Origin: Linum tenue
Taxonomy: Eukaryota; Streptophyta; Magnoliopsida; Malpighiales; Linaceae
Reading direction: 5' to 3'
Assembly (NCBI GenBank): GCA_946122785.1
Contig: CAMGYJ010000010.1
Coordinates: 27,383,608 to 27,447,607, forward strand
DNA: 64,000 nt
Made by a program: the position numbers and the translations under genes
The notes under the pieces: generated by a model
What the model saw: the letters and a program-made list of their open reading frames with translations, nothing else
Told to the model about the DNA's origin: nothing
The model's database searches: none
Shown: positions 35,703 to 46,979 of the stretch, one piece after another
Layout: each line of letters starts with the position of its first letter
How positions within the stretch are numbered: position 1 is the stretch's first letter

Positions 35703-37077
35703 TCAAGGATGCTTGATGGTCTTCAAGCCTTGCTTTGCCACCATGTGTGAGCTGACAAAGTTGGTGCAGCTCCCTCCATCTATGACCATCAAGCACAGAA
35801 TCCCATTGACCAAACAACGGGTATGGAACAGGTTTTCCCGTTGCTCAATCTCTTCCCTTTGCTGCACGTTCAGAAGTCGCCGAGCTATGTAGGTGTAGTT
35901 TCCTTGCACCGGACGCTCCTCAGCTTCTTCTTCCTCGTCTTCAGTCATGACCTCTCCATCTTCAGGCTCGGAGACGTACTCACCATTCTCCAGTAAGATC
36001 ATCACTCGCTTTTTCGGACATTGATTCGCCACATGACCTCGACCTTGCCTTCTCTCCGGCATTGGAGGCGATCGGCTTGGGTACTGGCTTAGGCTCCTCT
36101 TTCTTCACAAATGGGGCTCGAGTTGCAATCGAGGAGGCACTCGTGCCTGGGGCAACCCTCCTTGCATAGCCTCCCTTCTGCTGCTTCTCGACCTTAGTAG
36201 CCATCTGCACCAGATGCTCAATTTCCACGTAATGGTGAATCTCCACTACCTGCCTAATATCCCGATTGAGGCCATTGAGAAATCGAGTCATGGTTGCTTC
36301 TCGATCTTCATGGACTCGAGGTCGAATCATCAATGTCTCCATATCCTTGAAATAATCCTCGATGCTCTTCGCACTCTGTCTCAACACGTGAAGAGCTTGA
36401 TGTAGATCCCGTTGGTGATGAACATGGACAAATCTCTTCCTCATGGCTCCCTTCATTTGATGCCAGGTCGTGATGGGCTCTTCCCCGTGCAATCTCCGTT
36501 CAGCACCCAGCTGGTCCCACCAAACAACGGCATAGTCAGAAAACTCAAGAGCATCAATGATTACCTTCTTCCGTTCGGAGTAATCATGGCACTCGAACAG
36601 GTACTCCATCTTTCTCTCCCAATCGAGGTAAGCTTCAGGATCACTTCTCCCTTGAAATGATGGCACCTTCACCTTCAGCCCCCTCATATCATCATCCCTA
36701 TGTTGGGGATACTCTTCCTCCTCATAGTACTCCTCGTAGTCATGTGGTTCAGGAGCTCTACGAGCTTGAACTGGGGGTCTTCCTCCTCGACCTCTACCTC
36801 CTCTTCCTCGCAGGGGTCTGAGATTGTTGGGACCTAGAGGTCGACCTCGCCTTCCTCCCGGTGGTGGGGGTGGAGGTGGTGGATAGTCTTCCTCCTCCTC
36901 TTCCTCGGGATGGAGATTGATAGCTCGGGCCATCTCATCGAGACGAGTGTTGATATGATCCTGTTGGTCGCGCATCATCCGAGTAAGACGTCCCACAAGC
37001 GCATCCATGGTGGTTTGTGGAATTCCTTCCAAGTTCTGAACTTCCAGATTGTTGTGAACTTCTCCTTCTCCTGCCAT
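35703..37077 (-). pseudogene. E4 gag and protease start, frameshifted
   Basis: The gag frame runs from 37077 to 35980 (365 codons): acidic and proline-rich N-terminus, an RGRGGRGRGG stretch, then the gag core with VPSFQGRSDPEAYLDWERK and FVHVHHQRDLHQAL. A frame change near 36060 leads to a second frame (36062-35703) with QGRGHVANQCPKKR, the rest of a zinc knuckle, and a protease start CLMVIDGGSCTNFVSS, the DGGS form common in plant chromoviruses. The frame change falls in the knuckle, so its first cysteine pair is not readable. The stop at 35703-35705 is TGA where an arginine codon is expected. Confidence 0.82.
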
Positions 37078-37593
37078 TTAGTTCAGAAACTCGAAACAAG
37101 AAATTATTCGTCAATGCTTAAAGTTTCATACTGATAGTACGAATAAAAAGTCCTCACGAAATCACTCCCTCGCGTGTTTGCACTCGATTGAGATCACTCG
37201 TTTTCTTACCACTCGTGTTTCACTCAACATAATTGGCTTTTACCCAAAGATGAACTCACAAAGCCTCTTTCCACTAGCACTCTGAAACCCTAGGTAAGAA
37301 CTTCTCACTCCTCAAGCAACACAATCAGAAACCAACCAAGAACAACACACGAAATGACTTCCTTGCGTGATCTGACCTAGTTCTCGCTTTTTTCTTTACT
37401 TTGATTTTCGTTTTTCTTTTTTTGTATTTTTTTTTTTGAACGGCTTTTTCCAGATGCACGTTACAATCAAGAACGAAACTAAAAGCAAAAACTGAAAGGT
37501 AACCTCTCTTGACAGCGGTTACGAGCACGAAACCTTCTCTGACTGATTCCCGCACAAGAAAGGAGGATATGTCTGTCACTGTGTTGAACCGGT

Positions 37594-37605
37594 GCTCTGA
37601 TACCA
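37594..37605 (-). other. E4 primer-binding site (tRNA-iMet type)
   Basis: TGGTATCAGAGC on the minus strand, two bases from the 5' LTR end, the usual initiator-methionine tRNA match of plant chromoviruses. Confidence 0.92.
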
Positions 37606-37607
37606 CC

Positions 37608-38365
37608 TTATATAAGCTGAGGCTCCAATTCCTGGACAAACAATCAGAATCACAACAAAGAATGATTAGTAGCACAACGATCAAAAAATGGATAATAACC
37701 CAAACCAAATCCACGAGTCGGGAAGAGGGCCAGATATTCGAATGACTATTCGGCAAGGGTGATATGCTAGCAGAAAATATCGGTCTCCTCTTGCTGAATC
37801 GATTCCATGATCAAGAAAGAATAAGAAGAGAAGTTGGTGTTTGAACAACCAATTCTAGGGTTTGTATTTATGAATAAAATTGTTGATTACCCTCTAAAAG
37901 ACTTAGTTCAACCCCTTATATAGGCTACAAAGTTTTTGGGCCAAAAATAACAAGGAAACTCGGGTTTTGGAGTAAAAGTCACATAATCCGCAAAGGAAAC
38001 TGAAAATAGGTCGTTTCCTATCAAAGGCAAAAATACCCTATCATGGGCAAAAATACCAGACAGGGTATTTTGCTGTCATGACAAGGGGGTCTTTTTGTCA
38101 GGGCAAAAATACCCGACAGGGTATTTTGCTGTCACGACAAAGGGTCTTATAGTCAGGACAAAATACCCTATCAAAAACAGCCCCAACACCAATGATTATC
38201 ACATCTCGTCCCACTAACAAGTCGGCCTCCATTTCGGTGAAGTTATGGGCCAAATAAGCTTGAAGTCGACCCATGAATGCCTTGGCTTGACTTCTAGTGA
38301 TCGGTCCACGCCCCTCTCGCACCAGAGTTGGACCTGAAGCAGTCTTGGTGTTGATGCTCTCATCA
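37608..38365 (-). repeat. E4 5' LTR
   Basis: Direct repeat of 31793-32544. Its inner end reads TTATATAAGC where the other copy has TGATATAAGC. The same reading frame that ends pol in the 3' LTR is visible here (38365-38098) but is not expected to be expressed from this copy. Confidence 0.9.
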
Positions 38366-38370
38366 GTTCG

Positions 38371-38421
38371 GTTTATGTCCTCGTCAAGTGGTAGCAAAGG
38401 TGTCGGGTTACTCCGTGTCAT
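38371..38421 (-). pseudogene. E3 gag N-terminus, separated by E4
   Basis: The reading MTRSNPTPLLPLDEDINRT matches the E2 start MTRSQSGDLLPLDQELERT, and the ATG is at 38421. The E4 insertion falls directly after codon 19-20, and the frame continues at 31787 with LRLLARERELAKAR. Confidence 0.85.
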
Positions 38422-38535
38422 GCACCACCTACACACAATCGGGTCTAGCACAAGCAAAGCACTCACACTTGCTAAACTGGAAATTAAAAGCTAGATTAAC
38501 AACCGACAACTTTTTCAAGATAACAGATAGTTGTC

Positions 38536-38551
38536 CCTGGCAACGGCGCCA
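38536..38551 (-). other. E3 primer-binding site (tRNA-Asp type)
   Basis: TGGCGCCGTTGCCAGG on the minus strand, six bases from the 5' LTR, as in E1 and E2. Confidence 0.9.
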
Positions 38552-39781
38552 AAAACTTGACTCGCATGAAACTACACCACAATATAATCCCGACTAGAGT
38601 CCAAGTTTTAAAACTCTAGCCGGGTGCAATGTAGAGTAAGTATTTAAATATCAACCCAGGTCGGTCCATCTACCCCTACTTCAGTTGTTTTAATCATTAT
38701 CTAGCAAAAAAGTTTTGCTTTAAAAGTTTGCTAATTATAATAAAATAGGGCAAAGGTAAATGGTTTTGAAAACTCTTTTGTGGAAGGATCACTCGGGTGT
38801 CGCTTCCCCCCTAACTACTACCATGATATGTGAATTGGAACGATTGCTTTGGGCAAGGTAACCGCGAACCGCAGAGGGATGCATATATGGTCGGAGACCA
38901 CAATCTCAATTGCTAAACCGAGGTAAACATTATAGGCTGTGTCACTCGACCCTCTCAGTTTAGGCTATCGGTAATTGACTTACTCCCTCACTCGACTCAA
39001 AGGTCGGACAGCTTAATCCCGATTAACTGATTTGCTTAATTCAACATTGAGGGTCGCCCTAAATTAACCTAGTTAGGTGGCTTAAAAATATGAAGGAAAA
39101 CCAACTCGATTGTGTCTCCCTTGGAAGGGGGATAATTAGATTGCTAGCACCAACATGCACAAACCTAAGGGTGCTAAGCACAATTATGCACAATCCTTAG
39201 GTTGCTAAGCACCAAAATGCACAAACCTAAGGATGCTAAGCACAAAACAACACAACCCTTAGGTTGCTAAGCACAAGCATGCACAATCAACATGAATAAT
39301 ACCTCAATCATTGAATTAACCAATACCCAATGACAATCATTCAATTCACATAAAATAAACTACATGGTAGAGTTAGGGTTTCACAATACCCAAGTGAAAG
39401 GAGATCTACTCCATGCTAGAAATGGGAAAAACACAAGGAGAAGAGGTGGAAACCATCTTGGAGGATGCTCCCAATCTTCTTGGCCCTTGTGTTGAACTTT
39501 CCTTGGAGGAAATCTTCCCAAAATCCACCTTGAAGCAAAACTCTAGCCTTCTTCTCCTTTGGTTTGTATTTCTCTCTCTAGAAATCTGAAGAATGCTTTT
39601 CACACAAAATGGGCTCTCCCATCTCTCCTCCTTTCAACTCATCTTTTAAATGAGAGACGAGCTAAGTTCACGGCCGTGAACCATGAAACGCGTCCGTGAA
39701 CTGCAGGCGTGCACCAAAACACAACGCTTCGTTCACTTCTGTTCACGGTCAACAGCCTCCATTCACGGTCTTAGTTACAGT

Positions 39782-41468
39782 TGACTCGCACGAAACTACA
39801 CCACAACTTAATCCCGACTAGAGCCCAAGTTTTTAAACTCTAGCCGGGTGTAGTATAGAGAAAGTATTTAAATTGTCAACCCAGGCCGGTCCTTGTACCC
39901 CTACTTCAATCGCTTAAGTTGTTATCTAGCAAAACGGTTTTGAGTTTTAAAACTAAGAAAACTACAAAGTAAACTAGCAAGGAAATGTAAATAAAGGAAA
40001 ACTCTAACTCAGGGAGCTTCACCCGGGAGTTGCTTCCCCCTAACTAGGTACCATGACTCGTTGGATTGAATGGATTCGTGTGGCGTAGGTGGTTGTGAAC
40101 CGCGGGGGTGAGCAACTAGTGATCGATTTGTGACGGAATCAAATCACTAGCGATCGATTTGTCACGGGATCGATCCACTCACCAAATCTAGGGGAACCAC
40201 TATGAGGAGCAATAGTGATCCATTTGTCACGGGATGGATTCATTGGAGGTCGATTTATCACGGGATCGATCCTCTCACTCAGCCACTAGTGGTTGCCAAG
40301 GTCTCTCCCTCAAACCGGAGTTTGAGCGGCTGAATCACAGCCAACCTAGATGCAAACTGGTAACCGCAGTGTCACTCGGCCCTCTCGGTTTAGGCAATCG
40401 GTGGTGACTTACTCCCTCACTCAACTCAAGGTTGGACGGCTTAATCACGCTTAACCAATTTGCTTAATTCAACATTGAGGTTTGCCCTAAATTAACCTAG
40501 GTTAAAGTGGCTAATTAGATTGCTAAGCACCAAAATGCACAAATCTAAGGATGCTAAGCACAAAACATGCACTACTCTTAGATTGCTAAGCACAAGCATG
40601 CACAATCAACATGAATAATACCTCAATCCTTGAATTAAACACTACCCAATGACAATCATTCAATCTAAACAAATAATTACAAATTATTAGTTAGGGATCT
40701 ACAACACCCAAGAGAAAAGAGTGAGTTTCTAGAGAGAGAGAGGGGTTACAAATTTGAGCTCAAGATCTTCTTCTTCTAGGCTTGAATCTTCCACCCATGC
40801 CTCCAATGATGCTCCTAGATCACTCTAGCACTCTCTCTCTCTCTCACTAGAACTCCCCTCTGGTGTTTTAGGTTGAAACCCTAGAGAAAGAAAGTATTTC
40901 TTTTGAAAAACCAGCTCTCTTTTCTCTCTCCCCGCTGCTATCTTCATATTTTCCTGAAAGTGATCAGTTCACGGACCCGTTGGCCAATTCACGGACCCGT
41001 TGGCCAGTTCACGGCCGTGAACACCTAAACGCGTCCGTGAACTCAGTGTCGTCCAAAATGCACCGCTTCACTCTCCTGGGTTCACGGTCCATGGCTCCAG
41101 TTCACAGTCTTAGAGACCGTGAACTCGTTTGGCGTCAGTAACCTCTGAAACCTCGCTGGACTACTCGATGTTCACGGTTTGTGGTCCATGTTCACGGTCT
41201 TAGGAGACCGTGAACTTCCTTGTCCGATCGTGAACTGCGGCTGTTTCTTGGACGCCTTCACTTCACAGCTGCAGACTTTTCTTCGGTTTTTTGCGCTTTT
41301 TAACCTCCAAATATTCCAAAACTCGTCCTCGACCCTTCCACACATGCTAGGACCTGAAATGTAACAAAAAAAGCACAGCCTAACGTGAAATATTTCGAGG
41401 AACGATGAAATACTAAGCTAAACGAATAAGAAATGAGGGGTAAAATGTGTACATTTGGGCCCGAATCA
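39782..41468 (-). mobile_element. Solo LTR of a family related to E3
   Basis: The segment begins TGACTCGC, ends GAATCA and has no internal coding or primer site. It is similar to the E3 LTR at both ends and in the ~35-bp repeats, but the middle differs. The flanking 5-mers are ACAGT (39777-39781) and ACCGT (41469-41473), a duplication with one later substitution; the other E3 LTR shows ACCGT at this place. This is the product of LTR-LTR recombination that removed a full element. Confidence 0.87.
40121..40273. repeat. Four short inverted-repeat units, GATCGAT...ATCGATC
   Basis: Units start at about 40121, 40152, 40217 and 40249, with a common middle TTTGTCACGGG or close variants. In the second unit the arms are GATCGAT/ATCGATC; in the third they are GATCCAT/ATGGATT, so one arm change is matched in the other arm. 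They lie within the solo LTR and are absent from the E3 LTRs. Confidence 0.75.
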
Positions 41469-41775
41469 ACCGTGAACTCACCTTATGTTTTGGCTCTGGA
41501 CGCCTCGAGGTTCACGGTCAAGGGCTCTTCTTCACGGTCGGGCAAGACCGTGAACTTCCTGGGATAGCTGTGAACTTGCCCTTTTGCACCTCTTCTCCCG
41601 GTTTTCAATCCTTTTCGTCCAACTTTCGACTCTGAGACTGGTTTCACCTGTTAAACCCTGAAACACACTAAAACATGAGAAACCTAGCGTAAAACCAACA
41701 TTTTAGGAGTGAATTTGCCACAAACACCTAAGTAAAACGGGGTAAAACATGTACAATTAGGCCAGAATCACTAGC

Positions 41776-42474
41776 CCATTGGCTAATCTGGTTAATCTAT
41801 TAAACTCTATTGTGGTTAATTTAGTTATTGTATTAGTTTGGCCCATTTGATTTATGATATTGAATTTCATAATTAATAAATTTTATATTTAATTGATTTG
41901 GTAATTACCATAAACCATAATAACCTTTTGAACACCGTACCGTTTGGGGAAAATACCGAAAACAATTACCTAGTGCTAATCCTTCTGTATACAAAACAAC
42001 GATTAACTAGTTTATACAAATGGCCCAATCAAAAATTTTCACCAATAATGCGAAATGGGATGATCAGCTGTTACAAGCCACACGACATGACCAATCCTCC
42101 AGACAACATAGTCTCTTCCAGTCATTGTGGCAGCCTTCGACCTAGAGGCGTCACGAAAGAAAATCAGACTCAGCTCATTGCAAAAGTGCAAGGAAGATAT
42201 ATAGTGACTACTTCAGTACACCTCACAAAAATGAGTGTGTTGAATGCACTCTCAAGAACCCACAAAAGCCAAGTGTAGGAAAGTTAAACAACCCTGGTAT
42301 CCATATTTCACATGGAAACATCAATAGTGCCCCATAATTGGAAGAACATACATAAAGGAAGGAAGGATAGAAATCAAGAGTTAGAAAACCTATATATACA
42401 TATATAAGATAATCAGACGATTTCACACACGTACACACAAAAAATATAATCATCATCACATCAAAATTCTCAAG
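41776..42474. other. Intergenic flank and kelch gene 3' untranslated side
   Basis: The first 150 bases are AT-rich and continue the sequence interrupted by E3 (its left partner ends at 23393). The rest carries short open frames without recognisable products and probably includes the 3' untranslated part of the kelch gene on the minus strand. Confidence 0.45.
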
Positions 42475-43477
42475 CTATGGAAGGAATAAAAGAAAAGTAT
42501 ATATGTTGCTGGTAGGAGTAAAGGCCATGACATAAGAGCATTGCTCATCATCCCCACAACGACCAAAATCCTCCACCGTCTCTAAGACTTCACAACGCCC
42601 ACAATTGCTAACTAACATAAACCTGCAAATGCTGAAAGAGTTGTTCAGATCGTGGCACCCTCTATGCCAGAGAAAGAGACAGTACGCATCATCATCACCA
42701 TTTCCATAAGGAACCACCCCTGCATCCACACTTGTCCACTTATCCCTTGGAGTTTTCAGTAGAAACTCAGATAGACCACCAAATCTCCTAGCGTTATGCG
42801 ACTGACACAGCAGCTGATAGGGGTGTCCGTTCGGGTCGGGTTCAGTTACCCTAATCGAAACCAAAAAAACCCGAAAACCCGAAACTGAAATCACCGAATA
42901 TAGAATCCAAATCCGATAATGATTTTCGGTTTCTGGTTCACGAAAACCAAAAAATCCTTATAAGGTTTCGGTTTGGTTAAAGAAAAATTGAAACCCGAAA
43001 ACCCGAACGCCTAAGAATACGAGCTGAGTACTATTTTTTTAGGTTTTCAGCCGAAACCCAAAAACCGATAAGCAAAACTGAGCCCGGAACCGAAAAACCC
43101 AAAACTTGAAACAAACCTAAACCCAAAAAACCGAAAATGTATCTAATCTGGTCAATTTCGGGTAAACTCGAGAAACCAAACCCGAATGGACACCCTTACT
43201 GATCATAACTTACGCAAGGATCCAAGTGCGCAACACTGACATCCTTGTACTCAACACTCGGATAGAAGTCGTGTACGAATTCAGGGTTTTCAACCCTCAG
43301 CTGAAAAAACTTACCATTGCAAACAACATTCGAACTGGGCGTCATAGCATATATATCGTGTGTGTGCGCCAGGAACGACTTCTTTAAGTTAACCGCATAC
43401 TGAGCCATACTAGTACTAGTGATTATGGGCCGCCACTCTAGATGTTCCATGTCAAGAGCATACAGACAAGGATAGTT
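42475..43477 (-). pseudogene. Kelch-repeat host gene, 3' exons, separated from its 5' part by copia E6
   Basis: The exon part 43477-43214 reads NYPCLYALDMEHLEWRPI and then AQYAVNLKKSFLAHTHDIYA, ending at the splice donor GTAAGT (43213-43208). The last exon starts after CAG at 42801 with SHNARRFGGLSEFLLK and stops at 42475 (TFLLFLP). Both splice sites are phase 0 and the frames agree. The aromatic and glycine-rich pattern fits galactose-oxidase/kelch repeat proteins, including plant F-box/kelch types, which form beta-propellers. The upstream exon continues across the E6 insertion at 56153. With 12.7 kb inserted in an exon no full protein is expected from this allele. The identification as kelch rests on the N-terminal Y-A-F-G-G motif and general pattern. 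Confidence 0.68.
42818..43198. repeat. MITE-like element in the kelch gene intron
   Basis: Ends read TAGGGGTGTCCGTTCGGGT and, from the other side, TAAGGGTGTCCATTCGGGT, so 17 of 19 bases match. The interior is low-complexity sequence with repeated CCGAAACC/GGTTTCGG words, typical of short hAT-like MITEs. The flanks share CTGA(T), but a clean 8-bp duplication is not visible. The element fills nearly all of the 412-bp intron (42802-43213) without touching the splice sites. Confidence 0.6.
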
Positions 43478-43605
43478 TGTAAGGGATTTCAACCGTGTGT
43501 TTTTCATTATGTAACAATGTATATTTATACAAGTACAGAGAGACAGAGTACAAGAGGGAGAAGGAGAGAACTAATACAAATCCTATACAGACTAGGATTT
43601 CTCCC
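43478..43605 (-). repeat. E6 3' LTR
   Basis: Matches 56025-56152; I see one or two differences (TTTTTC against TGTTTC near 43500). The pol frame ends 14 bases inside it, at 43592. Confidence 0.88.
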
Positions 43606-46600
43606 TAATACGCCACCGCAAGATGGAGGCAACGTCAGCGAGTCCAATCTTGCAGCTCAGGAGTCGGAAGCGTGTAATCGGGAGAGCTTTAGTGAGCAGA
43701 TTCGCTAGCTGGGATGCAGTGGGCAGGTAGCGAACCAGAAGCTGCTTGGAGTTGACTAGCTGACGTACGAAGTGATAATCCAGAGCCAGATGTTTCATCC
43801 TGGAGTGAAATACTGGATTAGAGCTGAAGTTAACGGCACCGAGATTATCACAGTAGAGAGTAGGAGCAGCAGGGAGCGAGTAGTGAAGCTCAGCAAGGAG
43901 ATTCTGTATCCAAATAGTCTCAGAGGTGGCCAGAGCCAAAGCTCTGTATTCGACTTCTGTGCTGGAGCGGGCGACAGTGCGCTGTTTCTTGGACTTCCAC
44001 AAAATAAGCGTGTCACCGAGGTAGATGAGGAACCCGGAGGTGGACGTCCGATCATCAACGTCACCGGCCCAGTCAGAGTCCGAAAAAACTCGAAGGGACA
44101 AAGGGGTCGACTGCCGAGTGATGTGGATGCCCAGTGAGCGAGTTCCAGCAATGAAGCGAAGGAGCCGCTTCACGTGCTGCCAGTGAGTAGAAGTCGGGGC
44201 ATGCATGTACTGTGACAGCTTGTTTACTGCAAAGGCAATGTCAGGCTGCGTAGTGACGAGATACTGGAGGGCACCAACGACTTGCCGATAGAGAGTGGCA
44301 TCGGACGGGGCCGAGCCATCAGAGAGTGTGAGGCGAGTGGTCGATGCAAGAGGAGTCGAGGCCGGTTTGGCTTCATGCATCTGGAACCGCGTGAGGATAT
44401 TGTTGACATACTTGTGTTGAGACAAGATGCAGCCCGACGACGTGGGAATGACTTCAATCCCAAGAAAGAAATGAACATGACCAAGATGCTTCAAGGAAAA
44501 CCGATCCGAGAGTTGGGCTTGAAAGGCCGTGAGAAATGCCGCATTATTTCCAGTGAGGAGCAAGTCATCAACATACATGAGGAAGTAAGCTAGGACACCA
44601 CCATGCGAGTAGACAAACAGGGACGCATCGGAGCACGTCTTCACAAAGCCACAGGAGAGGAGGAACTTACTGAGAGCATCATACTATGCACGCGGTGCTT
44701 GACGAAGACCGTAGATAGCTTTGCGAAGACGACACACATGGTCAGGGAACTGAGGATCACGAAAGTCAGGCGGTTGCGTCATGTAAACCTCTTCCTGAAG
44801 AGGTCCTTGAAGAAACGCATTGTTGACGTCATATTGAAAGATCGGCCATTTAGAGGACAAGGCAAGTGTAAAGACTGTACGGACGGTCACCGGCTTGAGA
44901 ACAGGGCTGAATGTCTCATGAAAATCCACTCCAACCCGTTGATGGAACCCTTTCGCCACAAGGCGACACTTGTGATGTTCGATGGAGCCGTCAGAAAGAA
45001 ACTTGACTCGATACAGCCACCGGTTGCCGATCACGTTGTAGTGAGGGAGTCGGGGAACCAGATCCCAGGTGTGGTTGGCGATGAGAGCATCATTTTTGGC
45101 GTTTAGAGCTCGGCGCCAGACTTCATGCTTCATGGCTTCCTTGATGGAGGTCGGTTCAAGTGGAGGAGTAGCCTGCAAGGAAGTAGCATGAGCATACTTG
45201 GGGTTAGGTTTAAAGATATTATTCTGGCCACGAGTCCGCATGGAGTGCCTCATGGGAGGAGACGGAGGTGGCGGTGGTGGAGTTGAGCCGCCTGACGACG
45301 AGTCCGAGGAAGGCGGGGATGGTGGCTCGGGTGGTGTTGAAGACGGTGTTGACTGTTCCGTGTGAGAGGAGCTAGGGGGCGGCGTCGCTGGCCTAGGAGC
45401 CGGGGCTGGAGGTGACGACATGTAAGGAAGAAGAGTGACAACAGGGGACGTGGCAGTGATCCACGAAGTGGAGGAAGACTCGGCTGACACAGAGGGAAGT
45501 GAGGACTGAACACCGGGAATTTGAGACTCAACGAAAATAACATGACGAGAGACGTAGACTCGATTGGTTTGGAGATCTAGACACCTATAGGCACTCTGTT
45601 GATGTGAGTAGCCAAGGAAGACACATGGACGGGAGCGGGGTTGGAGTTTGTGGGAATTATAGGGGCGCAACCAGGGGTAGCACAAGCAACCGAAGACCCG
45701 AAGTTTGGAGTAATTAGGAGACTCATTGAACAGGGTAGTGAACGGGATTTGACCGCGCAGAGCGGACGAGGGAAGCCGGTTGATGAGATACACTGCGGTG
45801 GTAAAGGCATAGGACCAATATGATAGGGGAAGACGGGCTTGATGGAGGAGAGTGATGCCGGTTTCCACAATGTGGCGGTGTTTGCGTTCGGAGAGCCCAT
45901 TATGTTGGGGGGTGTATGGTGGAGTAAGAAGGTGAGTGATCCCATTTTGAACAAGGTCGGGTTTGAGTTTTTGAAATTCGCCTCCTCCATCTGTATAGAG
46001 GCGACGGATGGTAGTGGAAAAGAAGTTCTCAATGAGCTTTTTGAAGGCAATGAAGACGGACAACACATCAGACTTACTTTTAAGAGGGTAGATCCAAGTA
46101 TACCGGGTAAAATGATCGACAATAACTAGATAATATGAATAACCATCCATAGACGTAACAAGAGTAGGACCCCAGACATCGGAAAACAAAAGATCAAAGG
46201 GCCAAGTGCTTGACAAACTAGAATCACCGAAAGGAAGCTTATGACTTTTCTTCGACAGACACGAATTACAATGGGTAAGAGACTTAGACGAATGTGGTAA
46301 AGAGTGAGTGCGAAGAAGACGAAGGAGAGACTTGGATGACGGGTGACCTAGACGACGATGCCATGAGTCGGGCGAGTGACTAGTGGTAACCAGGGCGACA
46401 CGAACAGCAGCAGACGGATGGGGAAGCTCGTACGTGTCACCTTTGTTCCTTTTGGTCAGCAGGCGCGCCCCCGTTCTTAGATCCTTCACAATGAACAAAT
46501 CAGCAAAGAATTCAACAGACACCGGGTTAGTGCGACAAAGCTTAGCAACAGATATAAGACGATGCTTGATGGCTGGGACACATAGAAAATCACGTAAATT

Positions 46601-46979
46601 GAGAGTCTTGGGTGGTGCGAGAATAGACGAGGAACCAATGTGAGTAATCCGCAAACCTGAACCATCACCCAAGTAGATTTCGTCGGGTCCGTTGTAATCA
46701 GAGTAGAGCGAGAGATTGCCGAGGTTGTTGGTGACATGATGTGTGGCCCCAGAGTCCATGAGCCAGCCACTGGAAGACGCGGAAGGTGGAGCAGCGGGTG
46801 GATGAGACGTGTAGTTGGCCTGCGGCGGACGTTTGTGGGGAAATAGTTGGAAGCAGTTCTTGGCTACGTGACACGGCTTGTCACAAAATTGACAGTAGAC
46901 ACGCTGCCTGGTGCGGGATGTGTCATCGTCGCCGGGAGGAGAGTCCCACGAGGGAGACGAGCCGGAGGGAGGAGCTGAG
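43592..46979 (-). pseudogene. E6 copia gag end and pol, one nonsense codon
   Basis: After the E2 junction the frame continues with a zinc knuckle CQFCDKPCHVAKNC (about 46894-46853), protease WLMDSGATHHV (D-S-G at about 46756-46748), the integrase region with HRRLGHPSSKSLL, LFSDVWGP and YTPQHNGLSERKHRHIVE, and a long proline/serine-rich linker (about 45480-45230). RT begins near 45150 and runs to LRQAPRA, where TAG replaces a tryptophan codon (44684-44686). The frame then continues unchanged with the catalytic Y-V-D-D at 44575-44564, RNase H (SDSDWAGDVDDRTSTSGF near 44000) and stops at 43592. Apart from this stop, pol is complete and well preserved. Confidence 0.9.

Larger units (their letters stand above)
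31793..38365 (-). mobile_element. E4: Ty3/gypsy element, CRM-like chromovirus, inside E3 gag
   Basis: LTRs at 31793-32544 and 37608-38365 bound an element of 6573 bp with the target duplication GTTCG (31788-31792 and 38366-38370). Primer site, gag, protease, RT, RNase H and integrase follow on the minus strand, and a polypurine tract CAAGTGGAGGGGGG precedes the 3' LTR. The integrase frame continues about 80 codons into the 3' LTR, a trait described for CRM (centromeric) elements. The CRM assignment is tentative since no chromodomain or CR motif could be confirmed by alignment. Confidence 0.85.
23399..41770 (-). mobile_element. E3: Athila-like non-autonomous gypsy element with ATHILA ORF-1, host of nested insertions
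   Basis: Ends read TGACTCGC (23399) and GAATCA (41770), flanked by the target duplication CTAGC at 23394-23398 and 41771-41775. On the minus strand the order is 5' LTR, tRNA-Asp primer site, gag, protease, stem-loop, palindrome array, ATHILA ORF-1-like gene, non-coding region, polypurine tract and 3' LTR. No RT, RNase H or integrase of its own is present; those found inside belong to E4. After removing E4 with its duplication and the solo LTR, about 10.1 kb remain. Two later insertions and multiple frameshifts show considerable age. Confidence 0.87.
38558..41770 (-). repeat. E3 5' LTR, split by a solo LTR
   Basis: Begins TGACTCGC and ends GAATCA on the + strand. The part 38558-39781 and the part 41469-41770 align with the left and right parts of 23399-24821. 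The gap between them is filled by the solo LTR. Confidence 0.88.

Noticed and set aside
38536..38551. tRNA gene fragment
   Set aside because: The match to the tRNA-Asp 3' end is only 16 bases and lies next to an LTR on the expected strand, so it is a primer-binding site. The same holds for 685-699, 37594-37605, 53581-53595 and 56013-56024.
23399..41770. E3 as an autonomous element carrying its own pol
   Set aside because: The RT, RNase H and integrase at 32304-35702 lie strictly between E4 LTRs with their own primer site and target duplication, so they belong to E4.
44603..45106. Open frame of 167 codons on the + strand
   Set aside because: It is antisense to the E6 reverse transcriptase frame, which carries all the recognised motifs.
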